46,424 nt of DNA from Bacteroidota bacterium (GCA_003151745.1 PLYJ01000124.1:1-46424); one strand, 5' to 3'. Positions 31,993 to 41,166 are shown, numbered from the stretch's first letter. Program-made: numbers and translations. Notes: a model not told the origin generated them from the sequence alone.

Positions 31993-34900
31993 TTATTGCT
32001 GGAAGATATCGCCTACCTGACCCATTGCGGAATTAAGCTGGCTGTCAATATTGTCACTAAGCGCTTTTTGCTTAAACTGCTTGGTGACAGCGCCCAACTT
32101 TTGCAAAACATACAGTGATTGCCTAAGCTCTGTCTCCACGTAATGGAACTTAGACGGGCTTGATTTTAAAGACAGGTAATACCGGATGTTATCGGCGTAT
32201 ATATCAAATAGTCTCTTTACAACTGCATTTCCTTTTTCGATGCAGCGCTTGTGCTTTGCAAAGTCCGGGTTCTGCGAAGTTTGCAATGAATCAGCGCCGG
32301 GAGGGAAGCCGTAACAATTGTAATATAATTCGGGCAGGTCGGACACAAAGAAATTGAAAGGAACGTTCGTATCAGGCATCATCTCAATGCTCTTATCCAA
32401 CACTTTCTCGGCTAACTCGTGTTTACCTTGTATAATAAGCGCCTGGGCAAGACGGCTGCAATTGATACGGATATTGGTGGTCATACGCAGGTTGTTTTCA
32501 TCCATATATACCTTTGGGTTGTTCATGTTGCCCCAATCGAACTTATTCATCAGGTTCTCATACATGATGGACGTGTTGATGGTTCCAAACTCACCTTCGT
32601 TGCTCTTTCTTTCTCCCTTAATCGGCACCAAGCGATAGGTAAGCCCTTCCAGTTGGAAATAATCTTCGAGTCCAAGAAAGTTTTCGTTGCCAACGGTAGT
32701 AGCAAAGTAAATAGGCCGCTTCCAGTTGTTATGAGCCAGAAAATCAAGAATGATCAGGTCATTTTTCTGAATATAGCCTGGTCCGTAGGTCCATTTTATT
32801 TCTTTCACAATTTTTCCGGCATCTTCCCTTGATACAGTGCCCGTATTTATTGCAGCAGCAGCATCAACGGTAACCTTAAGATTCTTTGCCGAAAAATAAT
32901 TAATCATTTCGCCGTTGTTCATCTCCTGCCTTGATTTCGGATCGTTGACAACAAATTCAAGCACATCCTTCAGCTCAACAGTATCTTTTACACCCTTATC
33001 AATGTAATAAACCACGTTCAGCTTTTCACCAAGATACTTATCGCTGCTTATAGTTAACGGCAACGGCATTGATTCGTAGTACTGGCGCTTCAACTGGTCT
33101 ATATACCAGTCCGTGTTTAGCAAGCTGAGATTCACCACGCGTATATCCGTTCTTATGCCTTCCACTTCCTGTGCATACCAAAGCGGGAACGTATCGTTAT
33201 CGCCATTTGTAAACAGGATGGCATTGGGTGCACAGGAGTTTAAATAGTCGTAAGCAAAATCGCGGGAAGTGAAACGGTGTGAACGGTCATGGTCATCCCA
33301 TCCCTGTTTCGCCATCAGCGTAGGCACGGCAAGCAGGCAGATGGCAGTAGTGAGAATGGCCGCTGTTGTTTCTTTCATCTTCTTCCTTACATACTCCACC
33401 AGCGCCATCACTCCTAGCCCTATCCACACTGCATAAGCATACGTGGAACCTGCATAAGCATAATCACGCTCGCGGGGTTGTTGCGGATTTTGATTCAGAT
33501 AAATGATGATTGCCAGTCCCGTCATAAAAAACAACAGCATCACCACCCAGGCATCTTTACTTGCTCTTTTATAATGATAAAAAACACCGATCAATCCAAG
33601 GATTAAAGGCAATCCATAAAATGAATTTCTTGTTTTATTAGTCAATAAGCTCTGCGGAAGCTTATCCTGGTCGCCTAACCACATAGCATCAATGGCTTTG
33701 ATTCCACTGATGGCATTGCCGCGCGTCAGGCTACCAGGGCCTTCCCCGTCATTCTGACGACCGAGAAAATTCCAAAGAAAATATCTCCAATACATGGCAT
33801 TCACCTGGTAGCTAAAAAAGAAGCCAATATTCTGCGCAAATGTTGGCGTTTTGTCTCCCTTTATTCCCGCATATTCTTTATACACGGCTATGTGTCCCGG
33901 CTGGCTGCTAAACATACGCGGGAAGATGGTACACTTATCGTCTTCATAGACAGGTTCAACCTTCTCTCCGATCTCAACATATTTATTCTGCCCGTCCACT
34001 TTGGCATAATTCATTCCGCCACGATCATACTTCTCCACCTTTGCTGTGTAGTATTGTCCATAAAGCAAGGGGCGTTCACCGTATTGCTCACGATTCAGAA
34101 AAGAAAGCAACGAATAAACATTTCCCGGCTTATTTTCATTGAGAGGCGGATTGGCATTTGAACGAACTACCACCTGCGCAAACGATGAGTATCCTATATA
34201 CAAAAAGCAGAAGGAAAGAATTGCAATATTCAAATAGGGCTTGTTCTTTCTCTGTGCATACCTCAATCCCCATAATATTAAGCCAATAACCAATATCGTG
34301 TAAAGTAGAATGCCTGTGCCAAAAGGCATGCCCATGCTGTTGACGAAGAAAAGATCGAAACTTGCCGCAATAGATATGATGCCTGAGATTACACCCACCT
34401 GCACAAAGCCGAGAACTCCAACTGCGATAATGGAAGTCCAGATAAGCCCTTTGCGGGTAACAGGAAATTTCCGGAAGTAGTAGGTAAACGCTAAGGCAGG
34501 AATAGTAAGCAGGTTTAGAAGATGCACACCAATGGAAAGCCCCATCAGGTAAGCGATGAGGATGAGATAACGCGATGAATGTTTTTGATCAGCGATGGCA
34601 TCCCATTTAAAAATAAGCCAGAACACACAGGCAGTAAAGCACTGCGAGCTGGCATACACTTCGGCTTCTTCGCCGGAGAACCAAAAAGAATCTGAGAAAG
34701 CGTAAGCCAATGCGCCAACCATTCCGGCGCCCATAATCGTCATGATGGCGCCTTCCGTAAGCTCGCCGGACTTCAATGCAATCTTTTTTGCAATGGCAGT
34801 GATGGTCCAGAATAAAAACAAAACAGCAAACGTGTTCATGAGTGCCGACATAATATTCAGCATCACCGAAACAAGCCTCACATCGCTGCCGGAAAAGAGC

Positions 34901-35094
34901 GTAAATATTTTTCCTAACATCAGGAAGAGCGGTGCTCCGGGCGGATGGCCTACTTCCAGCTTATATGTGGTGGCGGTAAACTCACCGCAATCCCAAAAGC
35001 TTGCAGTAGGCTCAATGGTGCTGATGAAAACATAACCGGCAATAAGAAAAGTAAACCAGCCGACAATGTTATTTATCCTTATGTAATTTTTCAT
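31993..35094 (-). CDS. DUF2723 membrane protein (protein O-mannosyltransferase-like)
   Basis: A 1033-aa membrane protein. The DUF2723 signature EPTASFWDCGEFTATTYKLEVGHPPGAPLFLMLGKIF covers residues ~27-63, with an acidic residue in the first periplasmic loop as in GT-C glycosyltransferases. About 12 hydrophobic helices follow up to residue ~600, including NPQQPRERDYAYAGSTYAYAVWIG. A large soluble C-terminal domain (FTNGDNDTFPLWYAQEVEGIRTDIRVVNLSLLNTDWYIDQL) completes it. A glycosyltransferase role is inferred from the fold. It is followed by the deacetylase gene. Confidence 0.85.
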   Translation of the reverse strand: MKNYIRINNIVGWFTFLIAGYVFISTIEPTASFWDCGEFTATTYKLEVGHPPGAPLFLMLGKIFTLFSGSDVRLVSVMLNIMSALMNTFAVLFLFWTITAIAKKIALKSGELTEGAIMTIMGAGMVGALAYAFSDSFWFSGEEAEVYASSQCFTACVFWLIFKWDAIADQKHSSRYLILIAYLMGLSIGVHLLNLLTIPALAFTYYFRKFPVTRKGLIWTSIIAVGVLGFVQVGVISGIISIAASFDLFFVNSMGMPFGTGILLYTILVIGLILWGLRYAQRKNKPYLNIAILSFCFLYIGYSSFAQVVVRSNANPPLNENKPGNVYSLLSFLNREQYGERPLLYGQYYTAKVEKYDRGGMNYAKVDGQNKYVEIGEKVEPVYEDDKCTIFPRMFSSQPGHIAVYKEYAGIKGDKTPTFAQNIGFFFSYQVNAMYWRYFLWNFLGRQNDGEGPGSLTRGNAISGIKAIDAMWLGDQDKLPQSLLTNKTRNSFYGLPLILGLIGVFYHYKRASKDAWVVMLLFFMTGLAIIIYLNQNPQQPRERDYAYAGSTYAYAVWIGLGVMALVEYVRKKMKETTAAILTTAICLLAVPTLMAKQGWDDHDRSHRFTSRDFAYDYLNSCAPNAILFTNGDNDTFPLWYAQEVEGIRTDIRVVNLSLLNTDWYIDQLKRQYYESMPLPLTISSDKYLGEKLNVVYYIDKGVKDTVELKDVLEFVVNDPKSRQEMNNGEMINYFSAKNLKVTVDAAAAINTGTVSREDAGKIVKEIKWTYGPGYIQKNDLIILDFLAHNNWKRPIYFATTVGNENFLGLEDYFQLEGLTYRLVPIKGERKSNEGEFGTINTSIMYENLMNKFDWGNMNNPKVYMDENNLRMTTNIRINCSRLAQALIIQGKHELAEKVLDKSIEMMPDTNVPFNFFVSDLPELYYNCYGFPPGADSLQTSQNPDFAKHKRCIEKGNAVVKRLFDIYADNIRYYLSLKSSPSKFHYVETELRQSLYVLQKLGAVTKQFKQKALSDNIDSQLNSAMGQVGDIFQQ

Positions 35095-35121
35095 ACGAGG
35101 TTAATTATTTAGGAAAGGTTG

Positions 35122-35129
35122 CGAAGGTA
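35122..35129 (-). promoter_or_regulatory. Putative -7 box for the DUF2723 gene
   Basis: The minus strand reads TACCTTCG, 27 bp before the start codon, the same box form as upstream of panC and lysA. Confidence 0.35.
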
Positions 35130-35187
35130 AAAAAATAATCAAGCAAGACAGGGAGGTTTGCGGCAACCTCTCCATGCTATCTTCATC

Positions 35188-35217
35188 TTGCTCAGGCAAA
35201 ACCTTTTGCTACTTTTG
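35188..35217 (+). promoter_or_regulatory. Promoter of tRNA-Gln
   Basis: TTG at 35188-35190 and TACTTTTG at 35210-35217 with a 19-bp spacer closely match the Bacteroidota -33/-7 consensus. The tRNA begins 13 bp after the -7 box. This is the clearest promoter in the window. Confidence 0.75.
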
Positions 35218-35230
35218 CAGCCCAAAAAAT

Positions 35231-35302
35231 TGTCCCATGGTGTAACTGGCAACACGTCTGATTTTGGTTCAGAAGAGTCTAGGTTCGAGCCCTAGTGGGA
35301 CA
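35231..35302 (+). tRNA. tRNA-Gln (anticodon TTG)
   Basis: 72 nt that fold as a cloverleaf. The acceptor stem TGTCCCA/TGGGACA is perfect, the anticodon stem TCTGA/TCAGA holds the loop TTTTGGT with anticodon TTG (reads CAA, Gln), and the T arm CTAGGTTCGAGCCCTAG is standard. The CCA end is not encoded. The last 11 bases belong to the 13-bp attachment repeat of the inserted element. Confidence 0.95.
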
Positions 35303-35304
35303 AC
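35292..35304 (+). mobile_element. attL, tRNA-Gln 3' end copy of the element
   Basis: CTAGTGGGACAAC, the end of the tRNA plus two bases, is repeated exactly at 41167-41179. Extending left, GAG matches on both sides, so 16 of 18 bases agree. Confidence 0.85.
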
Positions 35305-35321
35305 AAATTATTTTTTTAAAT

Positions 35322-35346
35322 CCCTGTAAATAAATACTTTGCAGGG
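35322..35346 (+). terminator. Element-borne terminator after tRNA-Gln
   Basis: CCCTGTAAA-loop-TTTGCAGGG pairs over nine positions (one G-T) and is followed by GTTTATTATTT. It follows the tRNA from inside the element and so replaces the original terminator now at 41217-41254. Confidence 0.6.
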
Positions 35347-35360
35347 GTTTATTATTTGTT

Positions 35361-35382
35361 GGGGACGGTATAGGGGACGGTA
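35361..35382 (+). promoter_or_regulatory. Left pair of integrase arm-type repeats
   Basis: GGGGACGGTA at 35361-35370 and 35373-35382, 12 bp start to start, in the same orientation. The identical pair with the same spacing occurs at 41026-41047. Such paired repeats near both attachment sites are typical of integrase arm-binding sites. Confidence 0.75.
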
Positions 35383-35452
35383 TGTTGAGGGTTTCCTCAT
35401 TTGATTAGTCAATTTAATATTGTTCTTTTGAGTGGTCTGATCCTAAAGGCAA

Positions 35453-35878
35453 ATGAAAAAGTCAATTTTAATAATTTCCCTTTTCCTGTTTTCATTTTCT
35501 TCTTTTGCAGTATGCACCATTAGATGCAACGTAAGATATTATCCTGTAGCCACTCATGAAAGTTATTTTTCTTCAAAGACGACAGGCAGGATGCCCGTCT
35601 ATTCGGGCTATGGAGATGATTGGTCTGATACTTACACAGTGGACGTATCGTTCTATTCAGGATATGAGTTGGGTGATGAAAGATTTGATGATAACGCAAT
35701 CATTGCAGTTATAAGATGGAACAACGGAGGTTATTCAACAATAAAAATAAAGGGTTGGACAACTAAATTAAAATACATGACAAGAGAAGAAGCACTATAC
35801 GATTCTCATGGCAATCCTATAAAGAGCGAGAATGGATACGATACCAAAAATATTTTGTGGTACATTGAGTTTTATTGA
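35453..35878 (+). CDS. Small exported protein, unknown function
   Basis: A 141-aa protein with a clear signal peptide (MKKSILIISLFLFSFSSFA). The mature part starts VCTIRCNVRYYPVAT and is rich in Tyr, Trp, Asp and Gly, ending IEFY, with two cysteines. No family was recognised. The stretch around GRMPVYSGY is encoded by an imperfect palindrome (GGCAGGATGCCC), perhaps another repeat-derived segment. It is the only plus-strand gene of the element and its probable cargo. Confidence 0.65.
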   Translation: MKKSILIISLFLFSFSSFAVCTIRCNVRYYPVATHESYFSSKTTGRMPVYSGYGDDWSDTYTVDVSFYSGYELGDERFDDNAIIAVIRWNNGGYSTIKIKGWTTKLKYMTREEALYDSHGNPIKSENGYDTKNILWYIEFY

Positions 35879-35973
35879 ATGGTCGTAGTGTACGAGTGTG
35901 TATTAAAACCGATACCCCCACATTCAGTTAAAGTAAAATCGAAACGAGTAGGAAGTTCAACCAAAAAAAAGAA

Positions 35974-36207
35974 TTACTTTTTACAATATCCTTTGAATGG
36001 TTTACCCCTTTTCAGGTGTTTGTCAATCGGGCATTTTTGTATTAATATCCCTTTAGAGGTGTTCTCATAGGTTGCACCTTTGGAAAAGTGGTTTGATAAG
36101 GTTTGAGAAGTAACTACGTCCAATGCCCTTGTAATTGCTCTCTGTGATAGAAAGAACATAGGGAACAACTTCCCATTAATAACTACACTATATCCGTATT
36201 TTGTCAT
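35974..36207 (-). CDS. Small element protein, unknown function
   Basis: The track gives 97 aa from a TTG at 36267; the ATG at 36207 (MTKYGYSVVINGKLFPMFFLSQRAITRALDVV) gives 77 aa and is preferred. The sequence reads like a compact folded domain with a basic tail (KCPIDKHLKRGKPFKGYCKK). No family was recognised. It lies downstream of the DUF5681 gene on the same strand. I am only moderately sure it is expressed. Confidence 0.5.
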   Translation of the reverse strand: MTKYGYSVVINGKLFPMFFLSQRAITRALDVVTSQTLSNHFSKGATYENTSKGILIQKCPIDKHLKRGKPFKGYCKK

Positions 36208-36302
36208 GCTGAATGTAAAGATATTAAAATGCCATTTGAATTGCTCTATTACACTTGAATAGGTCAAATAGTTAGTGGAATTAGTGATGTGAACTGTCTT
36301 CC

Positions 36303-36599
36303 TTATTTGAGTTCATTAATTCCTTTCGGTGTCTCTGTGCGCACAACTCGTATAATAAATTTTTGTTGTTCTGTGTTTTCTAAAGTAACGGATTGCAATT
36401 TAGGTAAACCGTACTGGAGGAGGTCGCAATAAAGTTTAACCCTGTCTTTTGGTTTGAGTGTATTGAAGTCCTTAACAATCTTTGTAAAGTTATCATTGAG
36501 AAAGTCTGTTATTGTTTCTCTGAGTTGTAACCCTGTTTTATTTTTTGCTCCTTTTGGTTTCCCTTGTGGGTTGCCGGACTTACCTTGTTTGAATGGCAT
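36303..36599 (-). CDS. DUF5681-domain protein
   Basis: A 98-aa protein with the DUF5681 signature KQGKSGNPQGKPKGAKNK at the N terminus, then LRETITDFLNDNF and LKPKDRVKLYCDLLQYGLPKLQSV. Such proteins occur in Bacteroidota mobile elements and phages and resemble small DNA-binding packaging proteins; the activity is unknown. It lies 6 bp after the replication-initiator stop, so it is likely co-transcribed. Confidence 0.8.
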   Translation of the reverse strand: MPFKQGKSGNPQGKPKGAKNKTGLQLRETITDFLNDNFTKIVKDFNTLKPKDRVKLYCDLLQYGLPKLQSVTLENTEQQKFIIRVVRTETPKGINELK

Positions 36600-36605
36600 T
36601 GTTTT

Positions 36606-37883
36606 CTATTGTATTTTACAGTTCACTAATTTAACCTCAAACTTTGTTCCCTGCCAATACCTCAAAGATTCTTTTTGCTCATCTTTAAGTTGAAGGTATT
36701 GAGTTGAATCAAACAATGCCGGGGTCATGCAAAGTTTGTTCAAACTTCTTCTCAGATTGTTTCGAGGATTGGAATCAATGTTTCTCAGTTTGTGCGCCTC
36801 CCTATAACCTATTCTTTTTGCGCTCATAAACTTACTCCCCTTGCGTTGGTCTGATATATCCTTACCTGTTATTTTACATTGCGGTTGTTTAGGTTCGGAG
36901 TTGGGCGGAATTTCCCCTTTATATGAACGGTAAAAAAGGTTGAAGTTTTGTTTTGGGAAACGGTTTTGAAAGTCGGTAAATATGGTTGAAGTTATAGAAT
37001 CTGTTTTGAGTAGCTCATTAATCTTTTCCTGAATTAGTTGTGCTATTATTTGTTGTTTGTTTTCCTTTGAATATTTACATTGAATATCCTTTAGTCTCCT
37101 CCGTTCATATTGATATTTTTTGATGTTGATTCTATGTAACTCCTCTGTGTAAATAGGATTGCACCAGTTTTGGTAAATTTTCCGTTCCGGTGCGCTCAAT
37201 GATTCAATAGAAATAGATTTATCAATAATGACAATCTCTTTGAATACCTCAACTAATAAATTTCCTAATGCGTGTAAATTGTCAATGAGGAGGAGGTCGG
37301 ATAAAATTTTAATTGATATTCCTTTTTTGTTGGGATATTGCATTTTCCCTACATGAATCTCAAACCTCATGTTTTCTTTTGGCAAACCGTATTGAGATTT
37401 TTTGCAGTACATTTTTATTCTCATTTGCGAGAGTTGGCAATGAATCCCCAGTGAACGTCCTCCCTTTGATCTCATATCTGTAAATCTTGCGCCTCCATAA
37501 CTCAATACCTGCCTTAAAAAAGGTTTGGTTTCAAAAGGAGGACTAATGTTTACGCCAAACTCCAGACTTCTTAAAATGGCTGTAAATGGGTTTAATTGAA
37601 TCGTATCGTTTAATGCGATAATAGTTTTGAGGAGGTCGGTAAAATTAAAATCGGTGTAATTGAAACCGGCATGAGCAAATTTGTGGAGACTGCCTGAGAG
37701 TTCGATAAATGCAGGACTGTGAAATTTTATTTCGAGGGTTTCAGTAACGGCGGTGATCGGATACTCTTTTATTTCGCCTGTGTGTAGGTCGTACTCTCCG
37801 CTAACATTCCAATTCTCATTGATAAGTTTGGGAATAAGAGTTTCCGGTTGGTCGTCAATCTTTATCTTACAAAAATCAATCAT
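36606..37883 (-). CDS. Putative replication initiation protein (phage/plasmid type)
   Basis: The track starts at 37958 inside the preceding gene; the ATG at 37883 (MIDFCKIKIDDQPETL) fits better and gives 425 aa. The pattern resembles filamentous-phage/plasmid replication initiators: an N-terminal strand MIDFCKIKID, a central LEFGVNISPPF, IKMYCKKSQYGLPKENMRFEIHVGKMQ (a strand and helix typical of Rep proteins) and a basic C terminus. No clean HUH motif was seen, so the catalytic class is uncertain. Its presence suggests the element replicates as a circle after excision. Confidence 0.5.
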   Translation of the reverse strand: MIDFCKIKIDDQPETLIPKLINENWNVSGEYDLHTGEIKEYPITAVTETLEIKFHSPAFIELSGSLHKFAHAGFNYTDFNFTDLLKTIIALNDTIQLNPFTAILRSLEFGVNISPPFETKPFLRQVLSYGGARFTDMRSKGGRSLGIHCQLSQMRIKMYCKKSQYGLPKENMRFEIHVGKMQYPNKKGISIKILSDLLLIDNLHALGNLLVEVFKEIVIIDKSISIESLSAPERKIYQNWCNPIYTEELHRINIKKYQYERRRLKDIQCKYSKENKQQIIAQLIQEKINELLKTDSITSTIFTDFQNRFPKQNFNLFYRSYKGEIPPNSEPKQPQCKITGKDISDQRKGSKFMSAKRIGYREAHKLRNIDSNPRNNLRRSLNKLCMTPALFDSTQYLQLKDEQKESLRYWQGTKFEVKLVNCKIQ

Positions 37884-37914
37884 GTTTGAATTGTAAAAAA
37901 TTGTATTTTTGCAG

Positions 37915-38682
37915 TTATAAATCGTTGAACAGTTGCCCTGTGAAATGATTTGGAACAACTAAGGGAGGTCGAGATTCGCCTCCCTTTTTTATTTGTTCTA
38001 CCTGCTCTCTGATAAACGTCTTTCTTCTTTTCGGATAAACTTTAAAGTGATTATAGAAATAGGCATTGAGGTATTTCTTATCCTTTGAGAAATGAAATAG
38101 AACGAAAGAGTTTTTCTTGTTACCGTTTACAAATTCGTAATGGTCTCCGAAAAAGAAATCAGGAAACTCAGTAGTTAGTAGTCCGGTAAAGAATAAATAT
38201 CTACCGTTCTTTATTCGTCCCCTTATTATTTGTGAGGAGTGAATCTGTTCCGGTCTCCTGGTCTCCTCAATTTTCAGTTCATCAGGGAGTTTGTTAAATC
38301 CTATATCACAGGAAACTTTCTGATAGTAATTTGTTTCATCATTGAGTTGATAGGTAACTGTTTTGAATTGGGGAGGAGTGGGTTTACTTGCCATTGTGCG
38401 CCCCCTTTCTCTTAGGTATAGAATCCATGCGCCAAAGAGCTCAGACCTCTTAAATCGTACCCTTGTCCCCATGCGACAAAATGGTATTCGCCCCTCAGTT
38501 TTCCATTTGTGCAGTGTAACAAGTGAAACCCCTAAAACCTTTGCAGATTGTTTTGAGGTTAATAACTCCTCCTCCTGTTTGGGTTGTAGTGGAGTTGCGG
38601 AATTGAGTTCGGACTTAAACCGATTGACTATTCTCGTTTCGAGTTCGTCAAGTGTAATTGGTGATAAAATGAAATCGTTCAT
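37915..38682 (-). CDS. Helix-turn-helix protein with an extra C-terminal domain
   Basis: A 255-aa protein. Residues ~42-85 are a HTH_17/excisionase-like domain: LLTSKQSAKVLGVSLVTLHKWKTEGRIPFCRMGTRVRFKRSEL. Such domains direct excision or regulate element genes. Stand-alone versions are about 90-100 aa; here a further ~155 residues follow (from MASKPTPPQFKTV), with no family recognised. The extension begins with an internal Met, so a second start is possible. It is upstream of the replication gene on the same strand. Confidence 0.75.
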   Translation of the reverse strand: MNDFILSPITLDELETRIVNRFKSELNSATPLQPKQEEELLTSKQSAKVLGVSLVTLHKWKTEGRIPFCRMGTRVRFKRSELFGAWILYLRERGRTMASKPTPPQFKTVTYQLNDETNYYQKVSCDIGFNKLPDELKIEETRRPEQIHSSQIIRGRIKNGRYLFFTGLLTTEFPDFFFGDHYEFVNGNKKNSFVLFHFSKDKKYLNAYFYNHFKVYPKRRKTFIREQVEQIKKGGESRPPLVVPNHFTGQLFNDL

Positions 38683-38730
38683 ATACGCTAACTTTATTTA
38701 GTTGGCGAAAGAACGGAGGGGTGAGGGGGA

Positions 38731-38752
38731 GGGGTGAAAGTAATTTCGCCCC
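38731..38752. terminator. Hairpin upstream of the HTH gene
   Basis: GGGGTGAAA-GTAA-TTTCGCCCC is a nine-pair stem (one G-T) between the 302-aa gene stop and the HTH gene start. The T-rich side is on the plus strand, so for the minus-strand genes it is an attenuator or operator rather than a classic terminator. Confidence 0.45.
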
Positions 38753-38760
38753 TTTCTTAT

Positions 38761-39669
38761 TTACTTTAGAGAATTGAGATAAAGTTCTACCTCTTTTTTT
38801 TCCTGTTCAGTTGGTTTGTCTTCGTTATTGAAAATCTTCTTAGCATTTCGGGGACTACATTTTAAAATGTTTGCAATGAGTGTAAACCTATCGTTTTGAC
38901 TGATATTATTTCCTTTAAAATAGGAAGTATTTAAGAGTTCCATTTTTTGTAAAAGATAAAATCGGGTTCTAAGATTCCATTTTTTTATTCCTTCAATTTC
39001 CTTTTCTTCGATTGAATCATTTGTAGATAATTCGTCTCCCTTCAGTTCTTCGAGTAAGTCATTCAAATATTTATTATACTTCACTTCACTTTTTGCCCTT
39101 GCATATAGTTCCGGTACTTCAGAAGTTTTTAATTTTATTTTGTTCCGGCTGCCAGTGATCTTATATGAATTAACTTGTTCCTCGTTCCAGTCAGGTTCAT
39201 ATTGCTCTAACTTGTATGCCTTCATCAGCATTTTAATAATATCCTTTAACGGATGTTCAATTTCTCTACTTAGTTCAAATTCAATCAATTCTTTTTTATC
39301 CAATGACTTATTAAACCTTTCAAGGAATTTTGCCTCAACTTTTTCAATATTGTAGGTTGTCTCTAAATAATAATCATGTAGCCATTTGTTGAATCTCCCT
39401 GTTTCCCCCTTATTTGCAGGGTTTGGAGCGATCGTTAAAACGTCCTCCATTTCAAATAAATCCTCTTCATTGTGCGGAGGGATAGCGTTCTCACCTATAT
39501 ATATAGTAAATTCTAAAGGATATGCTAACAGTTGCATTACCCTTTCCTTCCAAAATTTTAGTGCCTCCTCGTAATTTGTTTTTCTGATTTTATCAAACTC
39601 TGGTTTAAGTGTTTTAAACTTGTTCCAGTATTCTGTTAGCTCCTTTTCCCTTTCTGATTTCTTTTTCAT
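38761..39669 (-). CDS. Element protein of unknown function, next to the integrase
   Basis: A 302-aa, very charged protein (Lys/Glu-rich, no membrane segment or signal peptide). The C-terminal part, NISQNDRFTLIANILKCSPRNAKKIFNNEDKPTEQEKKEV, looks like a small helical DNA-binding module of the type found at the end of RteC-like and other element proteins in Bacteroidota. The rest was not recognised. It lies 28 bp after the integrase stop and is likely co-transcribed with it. Confidence 0.65.
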   Translation of the reverse strand: MKKKSEREKELTEYWNKFKTLKPEFDKIRKTNYEEALKFWKERVMQLLAYPLEFTIYIGENAIPPHNEEDLFEMEDVLTIAPNPANKGETGRFNKWLHDYYLETTYNIEKVEAKFLERFNKSLDKKELIEFELSREIEHPLKDIIKMLMKAYKLEQYEPDWNEEQVNSYKITGSRNKIKLKTSEVPELYARAKSEVKYNKYLNDLLEELKGDELSTNDSIEEKEIEGIKKWNLRTRFYLLQKMELLNTSYFKGNNISQNDRFTLIANILKCSPRNAKKIFNNEDKPTEQEKKEVELYLNSLK

Positions 39670-39697
39670 TCGTTGCCCTGTTTAAATTGTTAGTGAA

Positions 39698-40978
39698 TCA
39701 AACCACTTGAAGTTTAACCTGAGTACTCCAAAATTCTCTCAGTTTGTTTGCGTTCTGCTCCGGTGATATTTTTATATAAGTCATAAATGCCTTTTCCGTT
39801 TTGTGCCCTGTTATTTTCATTATAGAAATTGAGGGGAAACCCTGCAAATAAAGGTTTGTAGCAAAACTCCTCCGCGCTGTATGCGTAGTTACCAGTTCGT
39901 ATTTTTTAGCGGAGGTTGTTATTCGTTTCCCTCCCTTGTTTATGGTCGTTTGAACCTTCTCTGTTAGTCCGGCTAAACGTCCGATTTCTTTGAGATATTC
40001 ATTCATTTTTTGATTTGAGTTTGCAGAGGGTAAGGAGTTCACAAAATTCTTTTTGTATTTTTTCATTATTGCCTCCACTGTCCAATGAATAGGAATCATT
40101 ACTGTTTCATCTGTTTTTTGAGTGCGAATACTGATACTCTTATGTGGTTTCCCTTTATTGTCAATACCGGACTTAATGTTTTCGGGCTGTATCTGAGTGA
40201 AATCAGAAAAACGTAATCCTGTATAGCATCCTACTATAAACAAGTCCTTCACTTTCTCTAATCTTTTTGACTGTGAAAGGTCGAGGTTGTATATCTGTAA
40301 GATTTCCTCCTCAGTGAGATAAATGTTCTCTGAGCTATCGGTAATTACTTTGAACCGTTTACTCTTAAAATCGAGTTTAGTGTTTATCCCTCTCTCCGTT
40401 GCCTCATTCAAAAAAACTTTCAGGTTCTTTATTTGTTTCCCTATGGTATTAACTGAGAAGTTTTTCTCTTTAGTGAGGTAGTCCGTAAAATCATTGTAGA
40501 AATCTAAACTGATTGAATCAAAATCAATTCTTTTTTTAGGAAACCGGCTCTGAAATTCTTTAAGGTGTCGGAGAGTGTTATTATACGCTCTTACTGTTAA
40601 AGGTTTACGGAGGTTCGTTACTGATTCGATATAGCTCTCAATGAAATTAAAAAAGGTAAGGGGGCGGTTTATCGGTTTGCGGTTCGTCTCCTCACTTAGT
40701 TTATTCTTTAACTGTTCAAGTGTGAACGGTTCATTCAATGTCGTAAACTGAGTATAGATTTTAAGGGTGTCCCCTTCTAAACTCTTTAGGTCGTTCTTTA
40801 ACTCAGGTGCACCAACAAATGATTTTTTGGGACGTTGGTTTTCGGAATCCCAAAACTTTGGGAGGATTTTCTTCTTAGTAGAAAACTTAAATCTTTTTTC
40901 ACCTACACTAAATGCAAGGAAAATAGGAGTTTCGTTAGAGCTGTTCGGCTCTTTGAGATAGAAATTTACTGTTGCCAT
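39698..40978 (-). CDS. Tyrosine recombinase/integrase
   Basis: A 426-aa phage-type integrase. An N-terminal arm-binding domain (~1-90) and a SAM-like core-binding domain (~100-200, SLDFYNDFTDYLTKEKNFSVNTIGKQIKNLKVFLNEA) precede the catalytic domain. Catalytic residues are visible as GLRFSDF (Arg), THTARRSFATNLY (His-x-x-Arg), ITGHKTEKAFMTYIKI (His and the nucleophilic Tyr). It is oriented inward from attR and should recombine attL and attR at tRNA-Gln. A TACTTTTG box precedes it by 25 bp. Confidence 0.93.
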   Translation of the reverse strand: MATVNFYLKEPNSSNETPIFLAFSVGEKRFKFSTKKKILPKFWDSENQRPKKSFVGAPELKNDLKSLEGDTLKIYTQFTTLNEPFTLEQLKNKLSEETNRKPINRPLTFFNFIESYIESVTNLRKPLTVRAYNNTLRHLKEFQSRFPKKRIDFDSISLDFYNDFTDYLTKEKNFSVNTIGKQIKNLKVFLNEATERGINTKLDFKSKRFKVITDSSENIYLTEEEILQIYNLDLSQSKRLEKVKDLFIVGCYTGLRFSDFTQIQPENIKSGIDNKGKPHKSISIRTQKTDETVMIPIHWTVEAIMKKYKKNFVNSLPSANSNQKMNEYLKEIGRLAGLTEKVQTTINKGGKRITTSAKKYELVTTHTARRSFATNLYLQGFPSISIMKITGHKTEKAFMTYIKISPEQNANKLREFWSTQVKLQVV

Positions 40979-41003
40979 TTTTTTTAATGATTTAGAACAG
41001 GGG

Positions 41004-41011
41004 CAAAAGTA
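41004..41011 (-). promoter_or_regulatory. Putative -7 box for the integrase gene
   Basis: The minus strand reads TACTTTTG, 25 bp before the integrase ATG and close to the right arm-type repeats, so integrase binding could repress its own gene. Confidence 0.45.
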
Positions 41012-41025
41012 GTAAAAAAGTATTA

Positions 41026-41047
41026 GGGGACGGTAGAGGGGACGGTA
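41026..41047 (+). promoter_or_regulatory. Right pair of integrase arm-type repeats
   Basis: GGGGACGGTA at 41026-41035 and 41038-41047, same sequence, spacing and orientation as the pair at 35361-35382. They lie just upstream of the integrase promoter. Confidence 0.75.
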
Positions 41048-41166
41048 AAATCTTTGTTCCTCTTAATTTCACTTTATTTTACTTTTTCCATTTCTCCCTC
41101 GTAAAATGCGATTCACTGAGGAGGAGTTACAAAATTGAGTAAAGTGAATTATCAAAGGTTTGAGTA

